A stretch of 64,000 nt of DNA, from contig NC_087080.1 of assembly GCF_026151205.1 (NCBI RefSeq), positions 10,711,837 to 10,775,836 on the forward strand, given 5' to 3'. Under the pieces are notes generated by a model. It was not told the DNA's origin, ran no database searches, and saw only the letters and a list, made by a program, of their open reading frames with translations. Origin of the DNA: Bolinopsis microptera (lineage: Eukaryota > Ctenophora > Tentaculata > Lobata > Bolinopsidae). Every line of letters begins with the position of its first letter. Position 1 is the stretch's first letter. Below are positions 1-12,123 of the stretch, in pieces. A program made the translations under genes and the position numbers.

Positions 1-351
1 TGGGCCCGCTATAAAAGTTTACAAAGAATGTTTTATAGTAAAATGGGCGTTTATTCTTTTATTATACGTTTACCAGGATAATGACTGCGCACGGAAATAT
101 ACATTAGAGTCTAGAAAGAGATTTAAACTCAGTTCATATCAAAATATCACAAAGAATCATTGTGTAAGTATAATAATTCAAATTGTCTTGAATCGCTAGA
201 TCAGGTAGAATTCCAACTTAGATCAGTCGCTCTGCGAATATTTTACATCTTTTCCATATCTTCACCCCATTCTAAAATCTGATAGAAAATTGAACACATG
301 TCCACCATCTGACTAGATCAATTAACAAATACTAAATTCCCATCCGTGCCT

Positions 352-1960
352 CTAATCCAGTTGAATCCATTTCTGACTCTTAGGAATGGGAAGGCTGCTA
401 GTTAATGACGTTTCTCTCCAATTACACTTGTCGTGTTCGTCGTAAGTGTGGTGTTTACCAGCACAGCCACAGTTCTCACAGACGGGCCGCACTGTGTACT
501 CCTGCAATGCATTTGAGGATTAGGTAATAAGTTAAACATGAAATGGTAGGTATTACAAGGTCACGCTGTGGACCTTCATGGGAATTGGGGATGTGGCACA
601 AGTTTGTTTTGGTACATGTATATGATTCGACGATTTGATTGGTCGATACTGTCAGCTGCTAGGTTATTCAGAGTCAAGTATGATAATAAAACTTGTGCCA
701 AGTCCCCAGCACCACTATATCTACACCAATAAATACTAAAAACGACTATAAAAGACAGTATGTGAAGACTGAAACTAGGGTCAATACTTCAGCACAATAA
801 ATAATGCTCCTATCCAGATATTACAATCCCAGATAGTATCACATCAGATATAACAACCAGATATTATCACATCAGATATTACAACCAGATAATATCACAT
901 CAGATATTACCCTCCCTGTACCTTGTGAGGTTCCTCTGAATCGTCGCTGTAAAAGTCCTGCTCGCTATCTAAACAAGTACTACCTCTCGTACTATTGCTA
1001 CCTCTGCAACTCCAGAATGCTTCGCTCACGTCTGACCTAAAATATAAGATCATGATATCGTCGTATTTGGAATTGGATTTAGGATTTATTTAATTTCTGA
1101 TATAAGTTAGTTGCTGTAAAATTTGAATTTTGAAGGCGACGATTTGTAAGATATACTGTGGTTTTACTGAGGTAACAGCTGTAAAATTAAATCGTTAATT
1201 CATGAGAAGAGTAAGGTAGGTGTAAACATAGTAATCTCAGACAGAATTATAAAGATAGAATAAGGATAGTAAAATACCTGAGGTCGTTGGCGGAGGTAAG
1301 GGTACTCCTCATCCCTTGGGAGAGGGTCTCAAACAAATCGGTATCATTCAGATACCCAAAACTGGCGCTAAATGATCTTTTGTCTGGCTTCATGAAGTCG
1401 TTAGCATAGTAGTAATCGGTACTGAAATACGGTTTTATATGCTTAAAATGGAATAGTTATCAAGAATTACTTAATTAAATTATACTTATAATCCTCTTCT
1501 TATACAAATTATATTGGAGAGCTACAGTTGGAGCCATCATTGTTGATAATCGGGGATTTACGAACAAACCTTCTGAAGATTTCGCTGGTAGATTTAGATC
1601 TGTAATCTAGGCCATGTGTCTGGAATGGTGGTTCCACTGTGTCGTATCCGTTATCTCGGCGACCTACCACAAATAATATTGCAAATTAATTTATTAGCAG
1701 ACCACTAATTTAAAGACGGATGCAATACTTGGAGCACACTGTGCAATATCGAGGTGAAGCTATAGCAATAATCAAACAATCAACCAATTCAGATAATAAG
1801 AGTAGAAATCTACCTGGATTTGATATTCCGTTGAGACTATCTAAATCTCCGGCCCTTGGAGACTCTTCGATGCTATCATAGCCTGACGGTGTGCCGAGTC
1901 TCTTAAAACAGGGGCCGAAACACGACCTCAGTGTTGCTGCGAGCATCCATCTACAGCATC
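352..1960 (-). CDS. C-terminal exons of an unrecognised multi-exon gene
   Basis: Five exons in consistent phase on the minus strand: 1814-1960, 1570-1663, 1278-1421, 922-1036 and 352-501, ending in TAG at 352-354. Each has GT-AG borders and together they encode about 216 residues. The first exon begins CCRWMLAATLRSCFGPCFKRL, a cysteine-rich, basic stretch that looks like the membrane-proximal start of a cytoplasmic tail. The middle is Ser/Tyr/Asp-rich and low in hydrophobics. The last exon carries a Cys/His cluster (PVCENCGCAGKHH, then H..KCNW) that could bind metal. I do not recognise the family. A receptor or channel tail is a guess. Upstream exons would lie above 1960 but I could not find them; the 2.37-3.73 kb foldback sits directly upstream. 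Confidence 0.6.
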
Positions 1961-2373
1961 CTTAAAATAAAAAGGGAGCTTGTTAGTTTACATAAACTAA
2001 ATAAACTTATAAATCGGCGAGTTTTTTAAACAGCTTCCTTGATTGTTGGAATGAAATTGAAGGGAAATTTTGCAAAAGGATCATTGATAACACGAGCGGT
2101 AGGAGCGGTAGGAGCATGACCAGCTAGAAATGTTAATGAAGGTGCAGAAGCTTAAGCACCGCCAGCTATTATATTAGCGACAAGAGAACCGTCATTGTTG
2201 GACGTGAGGAGAGTGAGGACTCCTCAAACTACATTAAATTAAAACTTTTAACTAACGAGGAGGATTTACAGTTATTGTGTTTAGTGTTTGCCCAGCATAT
2301 AAACCAGCTACTTGTATTACAATACTGAGGAAAGTTCATTTCTTTAATTTATTTCTTTTTCGGGACTAATTAA

Positions 2374-3722
2374 GGGGGCATACCCCAAAACAGTGGTTTG
2401 TGCCGTCCAGACCAAATGACCTCATAGGCAGTTCAGTGACCTTCTAGCGCACCGTTTCCACACAAAAAAAATTATTTTGAGAATTCCCATTTTTGTAATC
2501 GACCATTTCCTGGTTAAGAGTGCAATTTTCGGAAAAAATTATTTTGTGGTTGAGACGCTATAAGTTAATCATTTCTTGCGGTATCGGGTTGAAATTTTGC
2601 TCGCCGTTTATTCACATCTATGTCAAGGTGTGTGTAAAATCTTGATATCGTATCTAAAAAGGCTGGTGTGTTATGAATTTTTAAAGTCAAAAAGCTAAAA
2701 TTGTCCTTTTCAGGCTTATTTTAACAATAAGTCAGTCAGAGAAGATCGGATTATTTGATACTTGACATCAAATTGTTCTCTGAATTCTGGCGCAGTTTTT
2801 GATGCCCTCAAAAATGTTTTTACTCATTCACCTTCTGATCTATTGGACCTCAAAGCCAAACAACAAATTTAGGCACATTTTTCGTTTTTAATATTTACTG
2901 ATTTTTCTAAAATTTTGATAGGAATGTGCTAGTGACTTTTTGAAGGGAGCAAAATAACCGCAACTAGCACATTTATATATGAGTTATGAACAACAAAACA
3001 CCCTAAAATGCTTCCCTTTGAAGTTATGGGAGAAAATGTGATTTTTTGGCTTTGCAGATAAAAAATCACATTTTCTCCCATAACTTCAAAGGGAAGCATT
3101 TTAGGGTGTTTTGTTGTTCATAACTTATATATAAATGTGCTAGTTGCGGTTATTTTGCACCCTTCAAAAAGTCACTAGCACATTCCTATCAAAATTTTAG
3201 AAAAATCAGTAAATATTAAAAACGAAAAATGTGCCTAAATTTGTTGTTTGGCTTTGAGGTCCAATAGATCAGAAGGTGAATGAGTAAAAACATTTTTGAG
3301 GGCATCAAAAACTGCGCCAGAATTCAGAGAACAATTTGATGTCAAGTATCAAATAATCCGATCTTCCCTGACTGACTTATTGTTAAAATAAGCCTGAAAA
3401 GGACAATTTTAGCTTTTTGACTTTAAAAATTCATAACACACCAGCCTTTTTAGATACGATATCAAGATTTTACACACACCTTGACATAGATGTGAATAAA
3501 CGGCGAGCAAAATTTCAACCCGATACCGCAAGAAATGATTAACTTATAGCGTCTCAACCACAAAATAATTTTTTCCGAAAATTGCACTCTTAACCAGGAA
3601 ATGGTCGATTACAAAAATGGGAATTCTCAAAATAATTTTTTTTTGTGTGGAAACGGTGCGCTAGAAGGTCACTGAACTGCCTATGAGGTCATTAGGTCTG
3701 GACAGATTTGGGGTATGCCCCC
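2374..3722. mobile_element. 1.35-kb foldback (palindromic) element at TTAA
   Basis: Two arms of about 670 bp are near-perfect inverted copies around a spacer of roughly 12 bases at about 3050. The outer ends read GGGGGCATACCCC on the left and its complement on the right, and each end is flanked by TTAA (2370-2373 and 3723-3726). A TTAA target with G/C-run termini is the signature of piggyBac-type integration, so this may be a non-autonomous relative. No coding capacity is visible. The arms differ at only a few positions, for example near 2403/3700, suggesting recent insertion or ongoing arm homogenisation. Confidence 0.8.
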
Positions 3723-3726
3723 TTAA

Positions 3727-4677
3727 TGATGTACATATTTGGAGTTGCTACTAACGTTGAGTTAATGTTATTGAAGTTCCATTTTTGAAGTCAAATTTTG
3801 CCACACAAGATGCCACAGACGCCATGCGATGAGCGAGAATCAAGATCAGCAATCAAGTGAAAGTGCGAAAGTTTGTGGAGCTTTTATTGCTGTATCAAAA
3901 ACACAGCAAGGAAAATTTGACTACAATCTCACAGTTACTACAGTTCAACATCAACGTCGATAAAAGGATTGCAAAATGGCTGATGTGCGGGATTAATTTC
4001 CAAGAGGTCACTTAAAATTCCACACTTACATAAGGTATCCGTTATAGGTGTACACTTGTGATGTGGAGTGTGGTCTACTTTTTTTTATAGTAATATTACC
4101 GTACGATTTATTATATTGGGTCATACATCCGGATCCCGATGGCACTGTCGCGGCACTCTCGAGGCACTCCCGTGGCACTCTCGAGGCACTATGGCGGCTA
4201 GTGCCAACTTTCAATCATGTTCTTTCAAAAGCATCCGGATGTATACCTTATATTGTAATTTGTACAATGTGCACACTACACAGTGTTTAAATTTAGTGTA
4301 TAATTGGTTCACATGTAACGTTAGGATCCTAGGGGAGGGGATTTCGTAATAATTGGCTGAAATGATGACGTTAATGTATAAATTTGCACACAATGAACAA
4401 GGGATAAACTTGCTGAAGTAAGATGAGTTTAAAATGGCAAAGTGTTGCTGATTTAAAAAGGTGAATATTAAGATCTATTTTTAGAAACCACCTTTCATAA
4501 TTGTACTTGATGACTGATCTAGAGGCGGCAGTATGGAGACGATTTGTACGGAGACGATTTGTACAAAAACAACATTGGAGACTATTAATTGTATTTGTAA
4601 GGAGAGCACAACTCAAGGAGGAACAAACATTAAACATGTAACTCTATGTGAAACATCGGATCATGCACATTCCTTAG
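3727..4677. other. Intergenic stretch, no gene seen
   Basis: Unique AT-rich sequence. The only structure noticed is a short direct repeat of a GGCACT-CTCGAGGCACT type between about 4140 and 4190. Short open frames here overlap on both strands and show no splice-site or homology support. Confidence 0.4.
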
Positions 4678-4850
4678 GGGTCGTTCACATATTACGTAAT
4701 CATTTTTTGGAACATTTTTACCCCCCCCCCCCCCCCCTCTGTAATCAGTTTTACACATATAGCTATTGTGTCAAAATTACACTAGCGTAATCATTCGGAA
4801 AACTACCCCCCCCCCCCCCCTCAGCTGATTACGTAATATGTGAACGACCC
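4678..4850. mobile_element. MITE, 173 bp, with about 25-bp terminal inverted repeats
   Basis: The ends are GGGTCGTTCACATATTACG and its exact complement, about 25 bp each. The interior carries two poly-C runs (about 4721-4737 and 4806-4820) flanking a short unique core. It is non-coding and looks like a miniature inverted-repeat DNA transposon. Confidence 0.75.
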
Positions 4851-4924
4851 GTTATACCAGCATTTAATATTTCGATGATGCAACATTTTTGATGTCATGC
4901 CTCTCTTTAATAACATTACTACAG

Positions 4925-5875
4925 GCAAATAGCCAGATTGCTTCAAACATAAACACTCAAAACTATCCCGACACTCCTAACAACATTTATCAAGACGAGG
5001 AAGATTTGCTTTTAGCTTTACAAATTCACAACAACATAACGCAACAGCACAGCAGCTATAATATCGTGAATAATATCCTGTATCAGGGAGTATATACACT
5101 GATGACACTATGATTGGCTCTGTATAACCACACAAAGCAGTACTAAATCCAACAATACACCAGACAATACAATCTAACAGAACAGATAGCTGGTAGTAGC
5201 TGCGTGACGTCACGTGATGACGTCACGTGATGACGTCACGTGATCTTGTGCAAATAGTACCCCACCGTGTTACGCAATATATATATGGTTGCGAAATTAT
5301 CCTGAGGATGCAGTCACTAAATTGAGTTGGAGGTGCCGCTTCATGCACGGCCCACCTCGTATTAAATATACGATTGTCAGCTGTTTGAAAGCACTGTATG
5401 AGCATATAATATCCTTTATACAATTTTGTACAGTTTATAGACTATACGAGATACCTTAGGCGGAAATATTATGGGGGTCAAATTTGGTTCTTTTCGGGCC
5501 AAAAAACCATATTTATAACAGTCCATTATTTAACCCCCCCCCCCCCCCCCCCTTAATATTACCGACTAAGGTATACAGACATATACAGTGCATACAATAC
5601 ACGGTCATGATTGGCACCATTTCCGGGTCTTCACACTATCTACAACAAAACAAATGTCCTTCACACTAAAAGAAGAGATAAGCAAAGTTTCTCACCGTGA
5701 TCTTTAACGCACATCCAAGGAGAAGAAGAAGAAGAAACCTCCCAGATCAGCTACATCAGTACCACTGACCAGATCTGTAAACAATCTATACACTAGCCGG
5801 CCGCAATATACTGAAACAGCTTCACACACAATCAAACAACGCTCTATCACTCAAAGACTTGAGAGCGAGATGTAA
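4925..5875 (+). CDS. Terminal exons of an unrecognised plus-strand gene
   Basis: Two candidate exons. The first, 4925-5065, follows an acceptor (TTACTACAG) and ends at ATC|GTGAAT. It is 47 codons and contains QDEEDLLLALQIHNN, an acidic-then-aliphatic helix that resembles a ubiquitin-interacting motif. The second, 5720-5875, follows a weak acceptor (CATCCAAG), opens with EKKKKK and ends TQRLESEM-stop (TAA 5873-5875). Both are phase 0, so they can join. The second is basic and Ser/Thr-rich with plausible coding composition. No family recognised and no upstream exon located. The join between the two is inference, and the CRE block at 5203-5243 would then be intronic. Confidence 0.4.
5203..5243. 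promoter_or_regulatory. Triple TGACGTCACGTGA tandem block
   Basis: Three head-to-tail copies of a 13-bp unit that fuses a consensus CRE palindrome (TGACGTCA) to an E-box/CLEAR-type palindrome (TCACGTGA at 5210-5217, 5223-5230 and 5236-5243). CREB/ATF bZIP and USF/MITF-type bHLH-ZIP factors bind these motifs in animals. Function here is inferred from motif identity only. Confidence 0.5.
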
Positions 5876-7386
5876 TATAACACTACACAAGATGCCTCAA
5901 CAGAAATGGGGCATGTTATTTAGGGGATTGGTAGGCAGCTCTCTCTGCTTTATTGTGTTACGTTTTACACTGGATATATTTAGTATATTATGTTGATGTA
6001 ATTTATGAGAGAGAGAGGGCCGGTGAGCTCGTCTTAAATTTGCATAATAAGTAAGTTGTTCATGTGTGTAATTTTATACTATGTTATTGGTTATTTTCTG
6101 TGAGGTGGTGTTTTTGCGAGGAAGTGAATTTTAGAATTGTACGATTGTGTTTTGGTGTGTAAGTGCATATACATGGTATTCTGTATATAGTGTATAGTTT
6201 GTAAATTGAGTTTGTTATACTATTTATTATCGTAATTATGCATGAATTGTGATCATTATGTGCCCATTCTGAGCCGACCAGTCTGCCCTCCTCAGAGGCA
6301 ACTATTAGACCTTATGAGCCCCAAATCATGAAACCACGATTACCTACCTTGTATAGTGTATTGAACCCCGAGTTATATTAATCACTGCAGCGTCATCGCA
6401 TCTTGATTCTTGAATAATATGCGCTATAATGCTCCTAACTCTCCTCGAGAGCCACGCCCCACTGCAGATCTGCAGTCCTGACACATAGTGGGGATCATGA
6501 TGAGGTCTATGTCAGGTAACCATTACAAGAGGAGCTGCTGTTGCAGAGCTTCATGTGATGGATTACAACATGGAATCTGCCTGAAATACAGGACCTGTAT
6601 CTCACATGGGCAGTGGGCATTTGCGCAACTTTGCGATTTTGGTACTAAACAGACGATAACCTTACAACTGTTGGCATCTATATAGACACATTAAGATGCA
6701 ACGGATTGAATCATGCCGCTGGGTGAAACTCGCTAGCACCAATAGTGGTTCACGATTTGACTGTGATTATGGACGATGCAATCTCTCTGGTTTCTTGAGT
6801 GACCCTTTTCGTATTGCACACACTTTAAACTGTGAAAAATCAGCACCCATTTAATTTAAATAATAAATAAATTATTGCTCAAGTGTACAGTGTACCTAGA
6901 AGTGTACCTAGAAGAATTAACAGTTGATTCCTCTTAATACAAGCAAGCAGCATATCAAATGGAGGACCAACTTTTAAATTGTCATACTAAAAAGTCTTTG
7001 AGAGCTCAATCCGAGATCAAAACAACTATATCTACTATATATTGATCTGACGGGTGCTAAGTACTGTGGGAGAAAGCAGGTAGACATACAAGCAAATTCA
7101 ATAACTCATAATAACGGGGAGCAATCAGTAGATGGCTTTATCAAGGTGGTGTAGATATATTGGGAAATCGGTACTGAATATGGGATCATTTACATAATAT
7201 TAAGCAACTTACATTTCTATACATGATCGGCTATGTGTGAAAGGGATTTCGGGGAGGGAATATGCTTGATAATCGGATGCTAGGTTACCCAAACTGGAGT
7301 AAGGCAATCTGTTCTCTTTTGAAAAAGTACAATCCCAATTTTAACTTGAACAGAAAAATATAGAGCACGGATAATTAAAACTCCTA
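5876..7386. other. Intergenic stretch, no gene seen
   Basis: AT-rich unique sequence with a short GA repeat near 6008-6018. No conserved open frame, RNA gene or repeat recognised. Small open frames such as 6488-6685 lack splice and homology support. Confidence 0.35.
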
Positions 7387-7957
7387 GGGGCCATCTACTT
7401 AGGACGTCCGGCAAATAGGAAGGGGGGAGGGGGTGGGTGGTTTTTGAATTTCGGACAAATCCGGTCAGGCCGGGGAGGGTGGTTTCTGAAAATCCGGACG
7501 TCCGGAAATTTTGGCAGAATTAACGAAAAAGTACCATTTATTTCAACTCTTTGACACTATAATTACTCTGTAGGTTTAACTTTAGATCCTGTATTTTGAA
7601 CGAGAAGACGATTCCCAGAGCAGCTCATGAGAGCCGAGACACAACTCGCATATTCTCCTACAGCCTTAAAACTTATTCGATTGGACGGCTACTTAAGTAC
7701 TTAAATGTAACTGTGCTAAACTTGCTCGACACTAAATGTATTATTGTCTATTTTAAGTAACTACACATTTTATTAACAATGAATTTGAGTTGGTTTTATT
7801 TGTACTCTTAAAAGTAGCTGCAAATCCGGACGTCCGGGGGAGGGGGGGGGGGGGGGGGCGGGGGGTGGTTTTGAAAATTCGGACACACCCGGACATGGGG
7901 GAGGGGTGGTCTGAAAATCTGCGATTTTGGCGGACGTCCTAAGTATAAGATGGCCCC
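7387..7957. mobile_element. MITE-like element, about 570 bp
   Basis: Left end GGGGCCATCT...CTTAGGACGTCCGG and right end its complement (GGACGTCCTAAG...AGATGGCCCC). The subterminal regions are G-rich and carry repeated CGGACGTCCG palindromes and a long poly-G run near 7842-7866. No transposase frame is present. Confidence 0.7.
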
Positions 7958-9840
7958 CAGTACGATTTTAAAATCTCGGATTGAAAAGTCTTTAAACAAA
8001 CTCCAGACAACAAACTAAAGCAATCCAAACCTAAAACAAAGCCAAAGATTCGACACCCGCCACTCCAAGTGTTCTGTGTTACCACACTCAACGTCTGGCA
8101 TAAACTCAATCCGGCCATGTCAACCACGTTCACACGTCATCACAATATAATTGGGTTGTATAGCAAGGTTTCCTATTGTCAGACATGAGAGGGTTGGCTC
8201 ACAGTGTGTGTAATTGTAAGTGGGCTGCTATATAATATACTCTCTATTGTTTAAGATCAATTAAATTTTAGAGATTAAATTGTGTACCAGGAAAATGTGT
8301 AATGATAAGTGTCCACGTTAAGTTGCTAAGTGTTGGATCATAAGAAAGGGCTCTGTATAAATTGTGAACCTTGATGCTAAAAACTTTTAAAAAACGATTG
8401 ACAATCGACGGCACTGAAACTAAAATACACGAATGAAATTTCAGTCCAATAAAAAAACGGATACATTAGAAAGGTATAAATAAGTTGTTATTACTAATAA
8501 AATTAGTTCATATGCGAATGAAAACAATACGATCTTAGACTACTTCTCATGCGGACGGAACGGTTACCAACGACCAATGATACAACAAGGTACCACCACC
8601 CTCCGACAACTCACAATCTGACAGAAACCCCTACAACAACCTGACAGGTGTCTCGAGCCAGACTGGGGGTGGAGTGTATCTCACACACACACACATGTAA
8701 AACAGAGCTAAACCGACCATCATGGCTCTAACCCTCCCTGTAAGTGACCACACCCTCACCGAAACAAAGGGAGAGAGGTGGAGTGTTTGTTGAACATCTG
8801 TTGTCACGTCACACTCGCACGCCGCGCGCGCTGTTGTTGTGGGCTGAAAGTGGGGTGACGATGTGTTGCTAAATATAACTTTAAGGGGCGGTATAATGGG
8901 TTCTTAGGAGTTTTTAACTTGGGAGTTTTAACAAGCTTCGACGAATGACTTTACGAGAGCCTGTTAAGTTTATTTTCTATTTATACTATTGTACACCTAC
9001 ATCACGTATATACTATTTATACTTTTGTGTACCAGATTCAATAGTGTAATCTTTTACAATGGTACCACCAGATGTAGCTCTCATACAATGATGCACTATT
9101 GTTTAGTAAGTGATATTGTTCAATAAGTAAAATAAGTAATATAAGTGCTATATGTTCGCATCGGTCGATGGTTACCAGAAATGCTTTTTAGAGATTGCCA
9201 GCCAAGTTAGATTATCAAACCATGATTCGTTAAGTGATATGGTTTCTCTAATAAAATTGGTATACATTTTCAAATGACCCTTTTACCTTTTACCGTACGA
9301 AGATAGTGACATTTTAAGTAGACAGAAATCCAAAATATCAACTTATAGATTAGGTAATAGGAAAGAATCAAACGTTATGAGTATGATCGACACAAACCAT
9401 GCGGATAAACAGCGGATAAACAATATTGAGCGTAACTCGAAACTTATCGGAAAATTAAAATGTTTGATGATAAGGACATCAGACACGGTTCTAATTTCAT
9501 TTTTCTGGGTCCCGTCCAATCATTGCAACAACTATTTCCGTTAACATCAGGCAGGAGCCTGATCAATTTACTGTTATCAGTTAGACTCGGGACAAAATGG
9601 AAATCGCAAATGATAACAATTTGTTGAAGAAATTTAAAACCCAGTACTCAAATCCAACAACCAGTTGAGCAAATCCAACAACCAGTTCATGAGCAAAGTA
9701 TGGTCACACAAACATGCAGAGCTCGTAAAACAGCAGATAAATCATATTCATGGCATAAGAATCGTATACAAAACTATAAACGTATCATGCAAAAGTCACA
9801 ATCACTAAAATAGAATACCACGTTGACACAAACAGTCAAA
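7958..9840. other. Intergenic stretch, no gene seen
   Basis: Mostly unique AT-rich sequence. A CpG-rich patch (GCCGCGCGCGC near 8820) and a purine-rich shoulder at 8760-8790 could be a promoter, but no first exon could be attached. A CA run lies near 8680-8694. Confidence 0.35.
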
Positions 9841-9874
9841 ATGCACATTCATGTAGCACTAGCAGTAGCAGTAG

Positions 9875-10021
9875 CACATGGTTACTCATGGTAACATGTG
9901 GTTACACATATTTGTTACACATGGTTACACATGGTTACACAATACAAATGGTTTATACTCATGGTAACACATGGTTACTCATATTGGTTACACATGGTTA
10001 CACATGGTTACACATCGTTAC
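9875..10021. repeat. Short tandem repeat, CATGGTTACACA type
   Basis: About a dozen imperfect copies of a roughly 12-bp unit (CATGGTTACACA / CATGGTAACACA). The array ends at the stop codon of the minus-strand frame at 10018. Confidence 0.8.
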
Positions 10022-10755
10022 AAGCACACGGCCATGCAGCACTCACTTTTCTTCCTCCGTCTCTTCCCCCGGGAGTTTGTCTGAGTTTCCGCATCACACT
10101 TGATGTTATCAAGCTCTACTGGAGCAGTCAGGTGCAGGGCTGGCTCACTGAAGGTAGTGCAGGTCGGACTGCTGAAGTGAACTGAGACGGGTCTGTGGTG
10201 GGGTTTTGGGGCTGGGTTGGTAGTGGGGGTGGTGGTTGAAGGTTTTAGGATTGTACTTGAGGGAGTATCTTGTGGGGGTGTTCTGTTCAGTTCGTTTGAC
10301 TCTAATTTGGAGTGTTTAACTTTCATTTTGCCGTTCTTGAGTGAAGAGCGAGTGCTTTTCTGCTTTAATGAACTAGATGGACGCTTCTTGATGATACCCT
10401 GCCTGGTGGCTGGCACTGCAGTTGTCTCGACAGTACTGTACGTGGAAGCATCAGCACTCTGTAGGGTGTCATGAGCACAGCTCGTGGAGGCATGGTCACT
10501 GCTTGTGGAGGCATTAGCAGTGATATTTTGGGTATCATTAGTATTCATCTGGGTACCATTAGCACTCTTCGGAATATCACAGGTCTCATCTGATTTGGAT
10601 GAAGAAGGAAACACTGCCACTTTCAAAGTGGCACTGGTACTAGCATGATCTTCAGAAGGTTCGGAAGACAGATCAACTTTCAGATTGACCCTTAAACTTA
10701 CACCTTGCCGGATCAGGAACGACTCAAATAGAGTGACTTCAGAGTTGAAGGATAA
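10018..10755 (-). CDS. 3' exon of an unrecognised gene with polybasic, di-cysteine C terminus
   Basis: The open frame begins at an acceptor (CCACTTCAG|TTATCC, exon start 10755) and ends TAA at 10018-10020, giving 245 residues in phase 0. It starts LSFNSEVTLFESFLIRQGVS and continues through a long Ser/Thr/Lys/Pro-rich, probably disordered region. The tail reads GKRRRKKSECCMAVCL-stop. A lysine/arginine run followed by CC and a further Cys resembles membrane-anchoring tails (polybasic plus palmitoylated cysteines), but it is not a canonical CAAX box. Upstream exons, expected above 10755, were not found. Family unknown. Confidence 0.5.
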   Translation of the reverse strand, partial: LSFNSEVTLFESFLIRQGVSLRVNLKVDLSSEPSEDHASTSATLKVAVFPSSSKSDETCDIPKSANGTQMNTNDTQNITANASTSSDHASTSCAHDTLQSADASTYSTVETTAVPATRQGIIKKRPSSSLKQKSTRSSLKNGKMKVKHSKLESNELNRTPPQDTPSSTILKPSTTTPTTNPAPKPHHRPVSVHFSSPTCTTFSEPALHLTAPVELDNIKCDAETQTNSRGKRRRKKSECCMAVCL

Positions 10756-11902
10756 CTGAAGTGGGTTGGTGTTTCTTCCTCAACATTTACTACGAACAGA
10801 ACTTGTTATCAGAACTCGTTTTAGACTGTGTGGTGTGTTTATGCACAGACACACACAAACACACGCACAGTAAATTCAGTTTTGAAATTAGTAGACTAAG
10901 TTTACACATATTATAAGCTGAAAGGAAAATGATGGACAGACTGTTTACAGTCAAATTGTATTTATAGCTAGTAGCCTTGTTGACTGTCGTGATTCTCTAA
11001 AACTACATATTATTCATTATTCCTTATTATATCAAAGTAAAAAAGACGCTACACGAATAACGCTAATGTAGAAAACGTAGAAAAAAGTCCAACAGACGAA
11101 TGGCGTGCTTGTGAGAAAGCAAGCAAGCAGAATATAATGCACTCAACAACAGTGTACTACTAATCTCTCCTCTTCTACACATGCACGAGCTATCTGGTCG
11201 TGAAACTAACGAGCACTGCACGGTGCGATAGACCGCTCGTAATTACGATAATTAATCGCTTAATTACTAGTTAATCACTCAAAAATTGCTCTAATTACCT
11301 CACAAGTGTTTACCGAAAGACTCAGCCTCTCCGTGATGATCGTTGATCTCACGGGATTATAGCAAACGAAAGTGTAAGAAAATCTGCGTATGTGTTTGTA
11401 ACCCGCGGACCGATCCTTCTCCTCCTCTCCAAGTAGAGGGACAGCTCACACACACATGCACATGCAGATTGTAGATGGAGTGATGGAGTGTAACATATTA
11501 AATAACGGAGCATAGTGACACTAAGCCGTGTTGAGTACTCATACAGCTCATGGGGATTATTCACCTCACGGATTGTAGCTGTATCATTGCGTGTGTGTCA
11601 CGTGGTGTGGGAGTGAGCCACGTGGTGGTGGGAGTGTGTCACGTGGTCTTTGTAACCGTGCGTACGTGGGGGATTGATTATTTTTCTTTTCTAGTTTGTA
11701 GTATGTCAATTGATGATATCAAGTCACAGTGAAGTCGATAAGGTAGATACTAGATACCTTATGAGACATATTTAAAAGGTACGAAATTTTCTTTAATTAT
11801 GACTGTCGATTTACTATATCAATATAGTAAGTTATAAATATGATGCATCTGACAAATGAACACTAGTATTCGATCAGGAATTGCTTTAAAACTTATTTTA
11901 AG

Positions 11903-12123
11903 AAATTTCGGGAGTGGTGGAGGATAAAAAACACCGGCGGTCTCCTATTCCGTCTGGAGGATCGGAAGTCAAGTTAAAACTAACTTTCAAAGGCGCTGGA
12001 AAAACTTTTTATAAGATGAAACCGCTTGTTAGAGGTGCCTACACCTGGGACTCACTGGAGAGAGAAACGTCCCTGAACAGTGAACCAGGAGATCAAGATA
12101 ATCAAGAAGAAATTGACTTGTAA
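11903..12123 (+). CDS. Candidate terminal exon of an unrecognised gene
   Basis: The open frame begins after a possible acceptor (TTATTTTAAG) at 11903 and ends TAA at 12121-12123, about 73 codons. It encodes a charged protein (VVEDKKHRRSPIPSGGSEVK) with an acidic end (DNQEEIDL). A polyadenylation hexamer AATAAA follows at 12185-12190, about 62 bp after the stop, which supports a real 3' end. No upstream exon or ATG was identified and no family is recognised. Confidence 0.4.
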
